Program-made: the position numbers and the translations under genes
Part shown: positions 30,467 through 39,294 of the stretch, one piece after another
Layout of the letters: each line of letters starts with the position of its first letter
Numbering within the stretch: position 1 is the first letter of the stretch
Origin: Pseudomonas sp. PSKL.D1
Lineage (GTDB): Bacteria; Pseudomonadota; Gammaproteobacteria; Pseudomonadales; Pseudomonadaceae
Reading direction: 5' to 3'
Length of the DNA: 64,000 nucleotides
Assembly: GCF_028898945.1 (NCBI RefSeq)
Contig: NZ_CP118607.1
Location: 1 to 64,000, forward strand
The notes under the pieces: generated by a model
The model's input: only the letters and a program-made list of their open reading frames with translations
Database searches by the model: none
Told to the model about the DNA's origin: nothing

Positions 30467-30781
30467 TCAGCTTGAAGCTTTGTTGAGCTTCTTCAGGAAC
30501 ACGGTCATCTCTTTCTCGGCCTGCTTGTCCCCATGCGCCTGCGCCGCTGCAATCCCCTCCTCCCAAGCCTTGCGCGCCGCCGCAAGGTCACCCTGCTGCT
30601 GATGCGCCTTGCCCAACAGCTTCCAGGCTGCCGAATACTTCGGGTCCTGCTCCACGCACCGCGCCAGGTGCACGGCCGCCTCGGCACCATTGCCCTCATC
30701 CAGCCAGGCTTTGCCCAGGCCAAACCGCAACAGCGGGTTGTCCACACCCTTGGCCAGCATCTTTTCCAGCGACTCGCGCAT
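30467..30781 (-). CDS. Small tetratricopeptide-repeat protein
   Basis: The 104-residue protein is built of TPR-like helices (LRFGLGKAWLDEGNGAEAAVH, KYSAAWKLLGKAHQQQGDLA, ARKAWEEGIAAAQAHGDKQA). There is no signal peptide or membrane segment, so it is probably cytoplasmic and protein-binding; partner unknown. It lies 11 bases downstream of trkA on the same strand and may be the last gene of def-fmt-rsmB-trkA. Confidence 0.85.
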   Translation of the reverse strand: MRESLEKMLAKGVDNPLLRFGLGKAWLDEGNGAEAAVHLARCVEQDPKYSAAWKLLGKAHQQQGDLAAARKAWEEGIAAAQAHGDKQAEKEMTVFLKKLNKASS

Positions 30782-30792
30782 GCCGTTTTTCC

Positions 30793-32166
30793 TTAGAAGA
30801 AGGTCAAGCCGACGTGGAACAGTTTTTCCACATCGCGGATCTGCTTTTTATCCACAACGAACAGGATCACATGGTCACCCGTCTCGATCACCGTATCGTC
30901 ATGGGCGATCATCACTTCTTCTTCGCGAATGATTGCGCCAATGGTGGTGCCCGGTGGCAGGTTGATGTTCTCGATGGCCTTGCCCACCACCTTGCTCGAT
31001 TTCGCATCGCCATGGGCCACCGCTTCGATCGCCTCTGCCGCACCACGACGCAGCGAGTGCACGCTGACGATATCGCCACGGCGCACATGCGCCAGCAGTG
31101 TACCGATGGTGGCCAGCTGCGGGCTGATGGCGATGTCGATATCGCCACCCTGCACCAGGTCGACATAGGCCGGGTTGTTGATGATGGTCATCACCTTGCG
31201 GGCACCCAGCCGCTTGGCAAGCAGCGACGACATGATGTTGGCCTCGTCGTCGTTGGTCAGGGCCAGGAAGATATCGGCGTCGGCGATATTTTCTTCCAGC
31301 ATCAGGTCCTTGTCCGAGGCGCTACCCTGCAGCACCACGGTACTTTCCAGGGTGTCGGACAGATGACGGCAGCGGGCCGGGCTCATCTCGATGATCTTCA
31401 CCTGGTAGCGGCTTTCGATGGCCTCGGCCAGGCGTTCGCCGATCTGGCCACCACCGGCGATGACCACGCGCTTGTTGGTTTCGTCGATGCGGCGTAGCTC
31501 ACCCATCACGGCGCGAATGTCTTTTTTCGCGGCAATGAAGAACACTTCGTCGTCCGCCTCGATCACCGTATCACCGCGCGGGGTAATCGGCCGGTCGCGG
31601 CGGAAGATGGCCGCCACGCGGGTGTCGACGTTTGGCATGTGCGCACGGATCTGGCGCAGTTGCTGGCCTACCAGGGGGCCGCCGTAATAGGCCTTTACTG
31701 CCACCAGCTGCGCTTTGCCTTCGGCAAAGTCGATCACCTGTAATGAGCCCGGGTGCTCGATCAGGCGTTTTATGTAGTTGGTAACCACCTGTTCGGGGCT
31801 GATCAGCACGTCCACCGGAATGTGGTCGTTGTCGAACAGCTCTTCGCGGGTAAGGTAGGCCGATTCACGCACCCGGGCGATCTTGGTTGGGGTATGGAAC
31901 AGCGAGTAGGCCACCTGGCAGGCCACCATGTTGGTTTCGTCGCTGTTGGTAACGGCCACCAGCATGTCGGCATCGTCGGCGCCGGCTTGGCGCAGCACGG
32001 TCGGCAGCGAGCCGCGGCCCTGTACGGTGCGGATGTCCAGACGGTCGCCCAGATCCCGCAGGCGCTCGCCGTCGGTGTCGACCACAGTGATGTCGTTGGC
32101 TTCGCTGGCCAAGTGCTCTGCCAGCGTGCCGCCGACCTGCCCTGCGCCGAGGATGATGATCTTCAT
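30793..32166 (-). CDS. trkA: Trk system potassium uptake protein TrkA
   Basis: TrkA is the peripheral NAD(H)-binding regulatory subunit of the TrkH/TrkG K+ channel. The 457-residue protein has two RCK units, each with a Rossmann glycine motif ([15 protein letters not shown] at the N-terminus, [15 protein letters not shown] in the second half) and a TrkA-C domain. It lies 25 bases after rsmB on the same strand. One exact DnaA box (30848-30856) lies in its 3' end. Confidence 0.97.
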   Translation of the reverse strand: MKIIILGAGQVGGTLAEHLASEANDITVVDTDGERLRDLGDRLDIRTVQGRGSLPTVLRQAGADDADMLVAVTNSDETNMVACQVAYSLFHTPTKIARVRESAYLTREELFDNDHIPVDVLISPEQVVTNYIKRLIEHPGSLQVIDFAEGKAQLVAVKAYYGGPLVGQQLRQIRAHMPNVDTRVAAIFRRDRPITPRGDTVIEADDEVFFIAAKKDIRAVMGELRRIDETNKRVVIAGGGQIGERLAEAIESRYQVKIIEMSPARCRHLSDTLESTVVLQGSASDKDLMLEENIADADIFLALTNDDEANIMSSLLAKRLGARKVMTIINNPAYVDLVQGGDIDIAISPQLATIGTLLAHVRRGDIVSVHSLRRGAAEAIEAVAHGDAKSSKVVGKAIENINLPPGTTIGAIIREEEVMIAHDDTVIETGDHVILFVVDKKQIRDVEKLFHVGLTFF

Positions 32167-32191
32167 CCGCTAGTTCCTACCCTTCTTGTTC

Positions 32192-33502
32192 TTAACCGCG
32201 CGAGGCGGCGATTTTGATCAGCTTGGCATAGTAGAAGCCGTCGTGGCCGCCTTCCTGGGCCAGCAACTGGCGGCCGTGAGGTTGGCGGATACCGGCTTCG
32301 GTAGCCAGGTCCAGCTCACGGGCGCTCGGGGTGCGGGCGAGGAAGGCGTCGATCACTTCGGTGTTCTCGGTCGGCAGGCTGGAGCAGGTGGCGTATAGCA
32401 GCATGCCGCCTACTTCCAGTGTCGGCCACAGGGCATCGAGCAGTTCGCCTTGCAGGGCAGCCAAGGCAGGGATGTCGTCTGCCTGGCGAGTCAGCTTGAT
32501 GTCCGGGTGACGGCGGATTACACCGGTGGCTGAGCACGGGGCATCGAGCAGGATGCGCTGGAACGGTTTGCCATCCCACCAGCTGGCAGTGTCGCGGGCG
32601 TCGCAGGCGATCAGCTCGGCGTCCAGTTGCAGGCGGTCGAGGTTCTCGCGCACGCGGGTAAGGCGTTTGGCTTCCAGGTCGATGGCCACCACATGGGCCA
32701 AACCGGCTTCGGCTTCGAGCAGGTGGCAGGTTTTGCCACCGGGGGCACAGCAGGCGTCGAGCACACGTTGGCCGGGAGCCAGTTCAAGCAGGTCGGCGGA
32801 CAGTTGCGCCGCCTCGTCCTGAACGCTCACCCAGCCTTCGGCAAAGCCCGGCAGACCGCGCACATCGCAGGCTTCGGCGAGGACGATGCCATCACGGCTG
32901 AACTGGCAGGCGCTGGCGCTGACGCCTGCCTCGGCCAGCAGTGCCAGGTAGGCGTCGCGGCTGTGGTGGCGGCGGTTGACCCGCAGGATCATCGGCGGGT
33001 GGGCGTTGTTGGCAGCGCAAATGGCATCCCACTGCTCGGGCCAGAAGGCCTTCAGCGACTTTTGCAGCCAGCGCGGGTGAGCGGTGCGTACTACCGGGTC
33101 ACGTTCCATACCTGCCAGCAGTTCTTCACCTTCGCGTTGTGCGCGGCGCAGCACGGCATTGAGCAGGCCCTTGGCCCACGGCTTTTTCAACTTGTCGGCA
33201 CAGCCGACGGTTTCGCCGATGGCGGCATGGGCCGGAATGCGGGTGTAGAACAGCTGATAAAGGCCGACCAGCAGCAGCGCCTGCACGTCGGCGTCAGCGG
33301 CCTTGAACGGCTTCTGCAGCAGTTGCGCGGCCAGCAAGTCGAGGCGTGGCTGCCAGCGGGCGGTGCCGAAAGCCAGGTCCTGGGTCAGGCCACGGTCGCG
33401 TTCTTCGACCTTGTCCAGTTGCGCCGGCAGCGAGCTGTTCAGCGAGGCCTTGCCGCTGAGTACGGCGGCAAGGGCACGGGCGGCGGCGAGGCGAGGGTTC
33501 AT
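32192..33502 (-). CDS. rsmB: 16S rRNA (cytosine-967-C5)-methyltransferase
   Basis: RsmB methylates C967 of 16S rRNA. The 436-residue protein has an N-terminal NusB-like RNA-binding domain (about 1-140) and a C-terminal SAM methyltransferase with the SAM loop [15 protein letters not shown] and the two catalytic-cysteine motifs [15 protein letters not shown] and YATCS. Its ATG overlaps the fmt stop by four bases (33499-33502). Confidence 0.97.
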   Translation of the reverse strand: MNPRLAAARALAAVLSGKASLNSSLPAQLDKVEERDRGLTQDLAFGTARWQPRLDLLAAQLLQKPFKAADADVQALLLVGLYQLFYTRIPAHAAIGETVGCADKLKKPWAKGLLNAVLRRAQREGEELLAGMERDPVVRTAHPRWLQKSLKAFWPEQWDAICAANNAHPPMILRVNRRHHSRDAYLALLAEAGVSASACQFSRDGIVLAEACDVRGLPGFAEGWVSVQDEAAQLSADLLELAPGQRVLDACCAPGGKTCHLLEAEAGLAHVVAIDLEAKRLTRVRENLDRLQLDAELIACDARDTASWWDGKPFQRILLDAPCSATGVIRRHPDIKLTRQADDIPALAALQGELLDALWPTLEVGGMLLYATCSSLPTENTEVIDAFLARTPSARELDLATEAGIRQPHGRQLLAQEGGHDGFYYAKLIKIAASRG

Positions 33503-34431
33503 TGACCAAGCACCTTGCCGTTGGCGAATTTCTCGCGGCGGCTGTTGAACAGGTCGCTGAAGTTCAGAGCCTTGCCGCCGGGCAGTTGAAGGCGGGTCAG
33601 GCTCAGCGCGCCGTCACCGCAGGCAACGACCAGGCCGTCCTTGCTGGAAGACAGGATTTCACCTGGGGCACCTTTGCCTGTGGACAAGTTGGCGGCCAGT
33701 ACCTTCAGGCTTTCCCCGTCCAACGTGCTGTGGCACACCGGCCATGGGTTGAAGGCGCGTATCAGGCGCTCCAGCTCGACCGCCGGGCGGCTCCAGTCGA
33801 TGCGTGCTTCGTCCTTATTGAGCTTGTGGGCATAGGTGGCAAGGGCATCATCCTGCACCTCACCGTGCAGCGAGCCGTCGGCCAGGCCGGCGATGGCTTG
33901 CACCACCGCAGGCGGACCCATCTCGGCGAGGCGGTCGTGCAGGCTGCCGCCGGTGTCTTCGGCGCTGATCGGGGTGACTACCTTGAGCAGCATCGGGCCG
34001 GTATCCAGGCCTGCTTCCATGCGCATGACGGTCACGCCGCTTTCGGCATCGCCCGCTTCCACGGCGCGCTGGATCGGCGCGGCGCCGCGCCAGCGTGGCA
34101 GCAGCGAGGCGTGGCTGTTGATGCAGCCCAGGCGCGGGATATCCAGCACCGCTTGCGGCAAGATCAGGCCGTAGGCCACTACCACCATCAGGTCGTGCTT
34201 GAGCGCAGCGAGTTCGGCTTGCGCGTCGGCATTGCGCAGGGTTGGCGGCTGAAACACTGGGATGTCATGGGCCACGGCCAGTTGTTTGACCGGGCTCGGC
34301 ATGAGCTTCTGGCCACGGCCGGCCGGGCGATCGGGCTGGGTGTACACGGCCACGATCTCGTACGGGCTGTTTAGCAGGGCCTTGAGGTGTTCGGCGGCAA
34401 ACTCTGGAGTGCCTGCAAAGACGATGCGCAT
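33499..34431 (-). CDS. fmt: Methionyl-tRNA formyltransferase
   Basis: Fmt formylates initiator Met-tRNA using 10-formyl-tetrahydrofolate. It has 310 residues with [40 protein letters not shown] (formyl-transfer catalytic region) and GLDTGPML. It is coupled to rsmB by a 4-base overlap and follows def after 60 bases that contain a terminator-like hairpin. Confidence 0.98.
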   Translation of the reverse strand: MRIVFAGTPEFAAEHLKALLNSPYEIVAVYTQPDRPAGRGQKLMPSPVKQLAVAHDIPVFQPPTLRNADAQAELAALKHDLMVVVAYGLILPQAVLDIPRLGCINSHASLLPRWRGAAPIQRAVEAGDAESGVTVMRMEAGLDTGPMLLKVVTPISAEDTGGSLHDRLAEMGPPAVVQAIAGLADGSLHGEVQDDALATYAHKLNKDEARIDWSRPAVELERLIRAFNPWPVCHSTLDGESLKVLAANLSTGKGAPGEILSSSKDGLVVACGDGALSLTRLQLPGGKALNFSDLFNSRREKFANGKVLGQ

Positions 34432-34444
34432 GGAGTTCTCGCTT

Positions 34445-34477
34445 CAAAAAAGAAAAAGGCTTGCCGGAGCAAGCCTT
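34445..34477 (-). terminator. Intrinsic terminator between def and fmt
   Basis: On the minus strand, AAGGCTTGC pairs with GCAAGCCTT (34456-34464 with 34469-34477) around a 4-base loop and is followed by a T-rich tail (TTTTTCTTTTTTG). It sits inside the def-fmt-rsmB-trkA run, so part of the def transcripts probably end here. Confidence 0.8.
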
Positions 34478-34491
34478 CTGGAAGGGTGGGA

Positions 34492-34998
34492 TCAGGCTTG
34501 CTGGCGGTGCTGCTTTTCCAGCTTCTTCTTGATCCGGTCGCGCTTGAGCTGCGACAGGTAGTCGACGAACAGCTTGCCGTTGAGGTGATCGAACTCGTGC
34601 TGTACGCATACGGCCAGCAGGCCTTCGGCTTCGAGTTCGAACGGTTTGCCATCACGGTCCAGGGCCTTGACCCGTACGCGCAACGGGCGGTCGACGTTCT
34701 CGTAGAAGCCCGGCACCGACAGGCAGCCTTCCTGGTACTGGCCCATGTCGTGGGTCAGCTCCTCGACCACAGGGTTGATGAACACCCGCGGCTCGCTGCG
34801 ATCTTCGCTGAGGTCCATGACCACCAGCTGCTTGTGCACGTTGATCTGGGTTGCGGCCAAGCCGATGCCGGGCGCTTCGTACATGGTTTCAAACATGTCG
34901 TCGATCAGCTGGCGCAGGGCGTCGTCGAACTCCGTCACCGGTTTGGCGATGGTGCGCAGGCGCGGGTCCGGGAATTCGAGAATGTTCAAGATGGCCAT
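34492..34998 (-). CDS. def: Peptide deformylase
   Basis: Def removes the N-formyl group from new proteins using a metal ion. The 168-residue protein has all three motifs: [16 protein letters not shown] (metal-binding Cys) and QHEFDHLNG (two metal-binding His and catalytic Glu). It is first gene of the leftward run with fmt, rsmB and trkA, and divergent from dprA. Confidence 0.98.
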   Translation of the reverse strand: MAILNILEFPDPRLRTIAKPVTEFDDALRQLIDDMFETMYEAPGIGLAATQINVHKQLVVMDLSEDRSEPRVFINPVVEELTHDMGQYQEGCLSVPGFYENVDRPLRVRVKALDRDGKPFELEAEGLLAVCVQHEFDHLNGKLFVDYLSQLKRDRIKKKLEKQHRQQA

Positions 34999-35139
34999 AA
35001 GGTCAGGCAGTCACTGTGCGTTCGGTTGAAAACTGAGCACACATAATAAAGGGAATTGGGGCGTTCGGCACCTGCCAAAGCTCGGCTAGGGTCTCTATAG
35101 GCTTGATAGCTACCAATCAATGGACAGCTTTTCAAAGTG

Positions 35140-35160
35140 TTACCCACAAAGTTATCCACA
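35140..35160 (+). promoter_or_regulatory. DnaA box pair in the def/dprA divergent promoter region
   Basis: TTACCCACA (35140-35148, one mismatch) and an exact TTATCCACA (35152-35160) lie in the same orientation 12 bases apart, in the intergenic region 46 bases before dprA. DnaA could bind here to regulate def or dprA. This gap (34999-35205) shows no gene. Confidence 0.65.
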
Positions 35161-35205
35161 GTTTGTGCCACGTAAATGGCCCTGTTTTGATCAAGGATGA
35201 TCCCC

Positions 35206-36303
35206 ATGCTCACCCACCATTCGTCGCATTGCCCGCCTGCTGAACTGGAAGCGCGGTTGCGCCTGCATCGCCTTCCGGAAACAGGATTGCGTCGCTTTCA
35301 TACCTTGCTGGAAGCCTTTGGCAGTGCTTCTTCGGCGCTGACTGCACCTGCGGGGGCGTGGCGTGCCTTGGGGGTGCCTCAAGCGACCATCGATGCCAGG
35401 CGAAGTGCTGAAGTACGCGACGGCGCGCTGGCTGCAATGGCCTGGCTAGAGCGTCCGGGCCAGCATTTGTTGATGTGGGACAGCCCTGGTTACCCGGCTT
35501 TATTGGGAGAAATTGATGATGCGCCACCGCTGTTGTTCGTGGCGGGCAACCCTGCGTTACTGGAGCGGCCGCAAATCGCAATCGTGGGCAGCAGGCGTGC
35601 CACACCCACCGCGCTGGATACGGCGAGGGCGTTTTCCCGCTATTTGTCCCAAGCCGGTTTTGTGGTCACCAGCGGGCTGGCGCTGGGCATCGATGGTGCC
35701 GCTCATCGGGCGGCATTGGAGGCTGGCGGGACTACGATAGGCGTGCTCGGTACCGGTCTTCAAAAACTTTATCCACAGCGCCATCGTGACCTTGCCAGGC
35801 AGATGCTCGACTTGGGTGGCGCGCTGGTTTCCGAGTATCCGCTGGATGCCGGGCCGCTGCCTGGCAACTTTCCACGGCGTAATCGCATTATCAGCGGCAT
35901 GTCGCTGGGTGTGCTGGTCGTCGAGGCGAGCCTGGCCAGTGGGTCGCTTATCACCGCGCGACTGGCGGCTGAACAGGGGCGTGAGGTGTATGCCATACCT
36001 GGCTCGATTCACCATCCTGGCGCCAAGGGCTGCCACCAACTGATTCGCGATGGCGCGCTGTTGGTGGAGAGCGTCGAGCAGATTCTGGAAACGCTCCAGG
36101 GTTGGAAGAATTTGCCGCCAGCAACTGTGGATAAACCCGACCACCCATTGCTTGCGCTGCTGCTGGCGGCACCGCAAACCACGGAAGCCTTGGCCCATTG
36201 CAGCGAACAGCCGCTGGCCCAGGTGCTTGCGCAACTGACTGAACTGGAGCTTGAAGGCCGGGTCAGCAATGAAGCCGGGCGTTGGTTTGCCCGCGTGGGC
36301 TGA
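35206..36303 (+). CDS. dprA: DNA processing protein DprA
   Basis: DprA (Smf) protects incoming single-stranded DNA and loads RecA during transformation. The 365-residue protein has an N-terminal SAM-like region and a central Rossmann fold (IAIVGSRRATPTALDTARAF, TSGLALGIDGAAHRAALEAG, GVLGTGLQKLYPQRH), with a winged-helix-like C-terminus. The ATG at 35206 is preferred over the one at 35197 because AAGGA lies 8 bases before it. Two exact DnaA boxes lie inside (35769, 36126). Confidence 0.95.
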   Translation: MLTHHSSHCPPAELEARLRLHRLPETGLRRFHTLLEAFGSASSALTAPAGAWRALGVPQATIDARRSAEVRDGALAAMAWLERPGQHLLMWDSPGYPALLGEIDDAPPLLFVAGNPALLERPQIAIVGSRRATPTALDTARAFSRYLSQAGFVVTSGLALGIDGAAHRAALEAGGTTIGVLGTGLQKLYPQRHRDLARQMLDLGGALVSEYPLDAGPLPGNFPRRNRIISGMSLGVLVVEASLASGSLITARLAAEQGREVYAIPGSIHHPGAKGCHQLIRDGALLVESVEQILETLQGWKNLPPATVDKPDHPLLALLLAAPQTTEALAHCSEQPLAQVLAQLTELELEGRVSNEAGRWFARVG

Positions 36304-36340
36304 GTAAACTGCGCGCAAGGCATATTTGGTGGAGAGAAAA

Positions 36341-36898
36341 ATGGTGAGCAGTTGGCGTGTGCAGCAAGCCGCACGTGAAATCCGCGCGGGCGCGGTAATC
36401 GCCTACCCGACCGAAGCGGTCTGGGGCCTGGGCTGCGACCCGTGGAACGAAGACGCGGTGTACCGCCTGCTGGCGCTGAAGTCGCGGCCTGTGGATAAAG
36501 GCCTGATTCTGGTTGCCGACAACATCCGCCAGTTCGACTTCCTGTTCGAAGACTTCCCTGAAGACTGGATCGACCGCATGGGCGCCACCTGGCCGGGGCC
36601 GAACACTTGGCTGGTGCCGCACCAGGACCTGTTGCCGGAGTGGGTGACGGGGCAGCATGACACCGTTGCGCTACGGGTCAGCGACCACCCGCAGGTGCGT
36701 GAACTGTGCGCGCTGGTGGGGCCGTTGATTTCCACCTCATGCAACCCTGGCGGGCGCCCGGCGGCGAAGACGCGGTTGCGGGTGGAGCAATACTTCCATG
36801 GCGAGCTGGACCTGGTGCTCGGTGGGGCGCTGGGTGGGCGGAAGAACCCGAGCGTGATCCGCGATCTGGTCACTGGCGAAGTAGTCCGCGCAGGCTGA
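36341..36898 (+). CDS. tsaC: L-threonylcarbamoyladenylate synthase (YrdC/Sua5)
   Basis: TsaC makes threonylcarbamoyl-AMP for the t6A modification at position 37 of ANN-decoding tRNAs. The 185-residue protein has YrdC-domain motifs [33 protein letters not shown] and [16 protein letters not shown]. The ATG at 36341 has GGAGAG upstream. It lies 37 bases after dprA and is followed at once by a REP inverted repeat. Confidence 0.95.
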   Translation: MVSSWRVQQAAREIRAGAVIAYPTEAVWGLGCDPWNEDAVYRLLALKSRPVDKGLILVADNIRQFDFLFEDFPEDWIDRMGATWPGPNTWLVPHQDLLPEWVTGQHDTVALRVSDHPQVRELCALVGPLISTSCNPGGRPAAKTRLRVEQYFHGELDLVLGGALGGRKNPSVIRDLVTGEVVRAG

Positions 36899-37014
36899 TG
36901 TAGGAGCGGCCTTGTGTCGCGAAAGGGCTGCGAAGCGGCCCCAGATTTCAGTGCAAACGCATAAATTGCCGGGGCCGCTTCGCGGCCCTTTCGCGACACA
37001 AGGCCGCTCCTACA
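36899..37014. repeat. Long REP inverted repeat (44-base arms)
   Basis: The left arm 36899-36942 and right arm 36971-37014 are inverse copies with a single mismatch and a 28-base spacer; the outer ends read TGTAGGAGCGGCC. It starts directly after the tsaC stop. The arms are longer and better matched than those of the other REP pairs in the window. Confidence 0.92.
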
Positions 37015-37154
37015 CGAGGTATGCAGACTCTTTTGGCTGCACGCCATGCTGATAAAGAAATTTCCTACTCTCTGCGTCCGAATTCATCACCTTTCCATCA
37101 GATACCCTCGCCTCTAGCTTGCTAACCATGCGTTGCATGGGAGCTTCTGGAGAA

Positions 37155-37598
37155 ATGCCGCTTTTTGAAAATGCCGAGTACCTTATAAGGGCGAATCTTG
37201 AGCAGCTTGCGTCCAACCATCGGGTCAGGGCGGTGGAAATAGGGACATTCACCATTGATCAGTTCGAAGCTATCAACAGGCAGAAGGAATCGCAGGATTT
37301 GCCGCTCTTGGAGGATCCGGGCATCGTTTTCATAGGAAGCCATGCTTACCGAAGCCGGGTAATACGAGATGGGTACACCATTGATGACATGGTTTTGCAA
37401 ATCAAGTCGGCACTGGCGACGACGTCGATCTGGAAAAATGCTACGCACATGACCGCTCTTCGCAGCACCATTGCCCGTGATGATGGCTATGGCAATGAAA
37501 TTTTTGATGAGGCGATTTTTGAACTGACGGCTCGCAAGCCCAAGGCAGAGCTGTATTCCATCATCCCGAAAGGGGATAGAAACAAACCCAAAAAATAA
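37155..37598 (+). CDS. Hypothetical protein of the accessory islet
   Basis: A 147-residue ORF that I do not recognise, without signal peptide or membrane helix. The C-terminal half has GSHAYRSRVIRDGYTIDD, DDGYGNEIFDEAIFELTARK and PKAELYSIIPKGD; this mix of conserved-looking His/Arg/Asp residues in a small soluble fold would suit a small nuclease or toxin-type domain, but that is a guess. Starts at 37128 and 37134 are also possible; 37155 is chosen for the GGGAG/GGAG upstream. Its base composition looks less GC-rich than the neighbours, and it lies between a REP repeat and the islet elements, suggesting acquired DNA. Confidence 0.55.
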   Translation: MPLFENAEYLIRANLEQLASNHRVRAVEIGTFTIDQFEAINRQKESQDLPLLEDPGIVFIGSHAYRSRVIRDGYTIDDMVLQIKSALATTSIWKNATHMTALRSTIARDDGYGNEIFDEAIFELTARKPKAELYSIIPKGDRNKPKK

Positions 37599-37890
37599 AG
37601 GCCGCTTAAGCGGCCTGAATGATGAGGCTGCACTCGCCCGGATAACTTGAAACTCAACCGGCGCACCAGCACAACCTCAGTGTCAAAGGCTACGCTTCCG
37701 AATCTGTTGGGTCAAGCCGATGCCTTGCGCCTTAACGGTGTTATGTGCGGCATGCGGTTTTTGTGATTTCGGCCCAAATGGCAGTGCGGGTTGAATTTCG
37801 GAAATTTCCTACAGCCCGTATCTAATACCATCACCTTCTCAGTAGGAACTCCTGTCTCTAGGATTCAGACCGTCGCCGAATAACTTGGCG
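37599..37890. other. Non-coding stretch after the islet ORF
   Basis: No gene is supported. GGCCGCTTAAGCGGCC (37600-37615) is a perfect 16-base palindrome directly behind the ORF stop and may act as a transcript end, though no T run follows. The remainder leads into the structured element and may hold its promoter. Confidence 0.4.
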
Positions 37891-38059
37891 ATCGGGTGTG
37901 GTAACCCGGGTGATCTGGAGATACAGCCGCTATGGTGGCTGTACGCGGGAGGCATTTGCCTGCCGGGGAAGCTCCAGCCCGGTTTACCACCCCGCGTACA
38001 GCTGCCACCCATTCCGTGTGGTAACGGTTTGGTGTCAGCTCCTATGACTGGAGCGAAAG
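37891..38059 (+). ncRNA. Candidate structured leader RNA upstream of the DUF3077/DUF6124-like gene
   Basis: A long stem pairs 37934-37949 with 37991-38009 (16 bp, one 3-base bulge 38002-38004). Its loop contains AGGCATTTGCCT and a CCGGG/CCCGG helix. The stem is flanked by two direct copies of GTGTGGTAAC (37896, 38016), each able to form a small hairpin. A last hairpin, GCTCC (38038-38042) with GGAGC (38050-38054), covers the Shine-Dalgarno GGAG of the next ORF. The pairing is visible directly; an RNA role is inferred. Confidence 0.6.
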
Positions 38060-38368
38060 ATGAAGAAGCTTGTACCCGATCCACCCATCCCCTGCACGTC
38101 CACCCGCGCCTTCGGCCGCTGAGACGCCGGCCATCCCCCACTCTTCACCGTAAACCCCGACATTCCTGCCGCCGACGCCCTGGTCCACGTAGCGCTTTAC
38201 CTGCGCAGCGCCTACGAAACGGGCTACAAGGCACTCGATTACCTGCGCGAGGAAGGCCGAGGCATGTACTGGTCGAACCTGCACGCAATCGAAATGGCGG
38301 AGGGGCTGGTGGAAGCGATGCTGGATGGCATTGAGTCCGGATATTCGTCAAACAGCACTGCTGGCTGA
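38060..38368 (+). pseudogene. DUF3077/DUF6124-like small protein gene interrupted by an in-frame TGA
   Basis: From the ATG at 38060 (GGAG 6 bases upstream) the frame reads MKKLVPDPPIPCTSTRAFGR, then TGA (38120-38122), then continues in the same frame as DAGHPPLFTVNPDIPAADAL and on to NLHAIEMAEGLVEAMLDGIE before a stop at 38366. The MKKLVPDPP start and the C-terminal helix with Leu/Ala/Glu pattern resemble a small Pseudomonas family of unknown function (about 100 residues). One base change at the TGA would restore a full 102-residue protein, so I read it as a recent nonsense mutation. Confidence 0.7.
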
Positions 38369-38380
38369 GCGGACGTATTC

Positions 38381-38448
38381 GCGGGGCAAGCCTCACCTCA
38401 ACGGCGTTGGCTTCATAATTATGCTGCCGAGGTCGGGGCTTGCCCCGC
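38381..38448. repeat. REP-like inverted repeat
   Basis: GCGGGGCAAGCC (38381-38392) and its perfect inverse GGCTTGCCCCGC (38437-38448) flank a 44-base spacer. It lies just after the interrupted gene, in the 308-base gap before the toxin-antitoxin pair. Confidence 0.7.
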
Positions 38449-38576
38449 TTATTGGCCACAGAACCATACTCAGCAGAAATCTCCTACAGACACGATGGAC
38501 ACTGATCACCTCCCCGCTTGAAGTCATTCAATTTATGCTTCATGCCCTCAACGTATCCGACCATGAGTGGTTGAGG

Positions 38577-38597
38577 TTTGTACTTAGGCTTGTACAA
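38577..38597 (+). promoter_or_regulatory. Candidate YefM operator (two TGTACA-type sites)
   Basis: TTGTACAA (38590-38597) is a perfect palindrome around TGTACA, and TGTACT (38579-38584) lies 12 bases upstream. E. coli YefM is known to bind a pair of TGTACA-centred sites about 12 bases apart. They lie about 80 bases before the antitoxin start. Confidence 0.65.
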
Positions 38598-38676
38598 TGT
38601 TTTCAAGCCTATTACCCAGCCCGCCTCGCTGGGTTGAGAGAAACCTCCAGGCTCAGTCTGGGAAGGATTTGATGAA

Positions 38677-38961
38677 ATGCATGTACTGACTTTTAGCCAG
38701 GCTCGCGCCGACCTGAAGCAGACAATGGATGACGTATGCCGTGACCATGAACCCGCGATAATCACACGCCAGCGCGGTGAGCCGGTGGTCATGATCTCGC
38801 TTGAGGACTACAACGGGATGCAAGAGACCTTGTATCTGCTGAGTTCTTCCGCCAACGCTAAGCGCTTGCGTGCGTCCATCGATCAGTTGCGGTCGGGTAA
38901 TGCTGCTACCCATGAGCTGTCCCTAGATGAACATGAAGTCAAAACAACGCAACAAGACTGA
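38677..38961 (+). CDS. yefM: YefM/Phd-family antitoxin
   Basis: The 94-residue antitoxin begins MHVLTFSQARADLKQTMDDV, with RDHEPAIITRQRGEPVVMIS and LEDYNGMQETLYLLSS, the classic YefM DNA-binding half, followed by a disordered charged C-terminus that should cap the toxin. It is expected to bind its own promoter (sites at 38579 and 38590) and to neutralise the downstream YoeB-like toxin, whose gene overlaps it by 35 bases. Confidence 0.92.
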   Translation: MHVLTFSQARADLKQTMDDVCRDHEPAIITRQRGEPVVMISLEDYNGMQETLYLLSSSANAKRLRASIDQLRSGNAATHELSLDEHEVKTTQQD

Positions 38962-39235
38962 AGCTCGTAACACAGTAAGCGTTGCGTTCACTTCGGAAGG
39001 TTGGGAGGATTACTGCCATTGGAAAGATGCAGATACGGACGTGTTTGCAGCGGTCAATGCCTTGATCAAGGAATGCCTACGTACTCCCTTCAGAGGCACG
39101 GGTAAGCCAGAGCCGCTGAAGGGCGATCTTTCAGGGTTCTGGTCCCGACGTATTACTCGCGAACACAGGCTGGTCTACTTCTTCGAGGGTGGGCGGCTCA
39201 CCATATTGCAGTGTCGATATCACTACGATGATTGA
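38927..39235 (+). CDS. yoeB: YoeB-family ribosome-dependent mRNA interferase toxin
   Basis: YoeB cleaves mRNA in the ribosomal A site. The 102-residue product contains FTSEGWEDYCHWKDADTDVF, GTGKPEPLKGDLSGFWSRRI and REHRLVYFFEGGRL ending QCRYHYDD, so the catalytic Glu, Arg, His and terminal Tyr regions are all present. The first ATG (38927) adds about 18 residues before the usual family start; a second Met at 38933 is equally possible. Out-of-frame overlap with the antitoxin implies coupled translation. It looks intact. Confidence 0.92.
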   Translation: MNMKSKQRNKTEARNTVSVAFTSEGWEDYCHWKDADTDVFAAVNALIKECLRTPFRGTGKPEPLKGDLSGFWSRRITREHRLVYFFEGGRLTILQCRYHYDD

Positions 39236-39248
39236 TCGTCTCCCGCCC

Positions 39249-39294
39249 CTGTAGCGGGCTGGTCCCGCGAATGGGCCGCAGAGCGGCCCCAATT
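39249..39294. repeat. Single REP element
   Basis: CCTGTAGCGGGCTGGTCCCG... with GGGCCGCAGAGCGGCCCC forms a REP-type imperfect palindrome between the convergent yoeB and qor genes. It is a more diverged copy than the doublets. Confidence 0.7.

Noticed and set aside
37896..38025. GTGTGGTAAC repeats as a CRISPR-like array
   Set aside because: Only two copies, too short, and part of a folded element; no cas genes in the window.
38120..38122. The in-frame TGA as a selenocysteine codon
   Set aside because: No stem-loop that could serve as a bacterial SECIS is visible in the 40 bases after it, and the family is not known as a selenoprotein; a nonsense mutation is simpler.
37885..38334. 149-codon frame across the structured element and broken gene
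   Set aside because: It crosses the hairpins and reads the small gene out of frame, with a Pro/Arg-rich composition typical of spurious frames.
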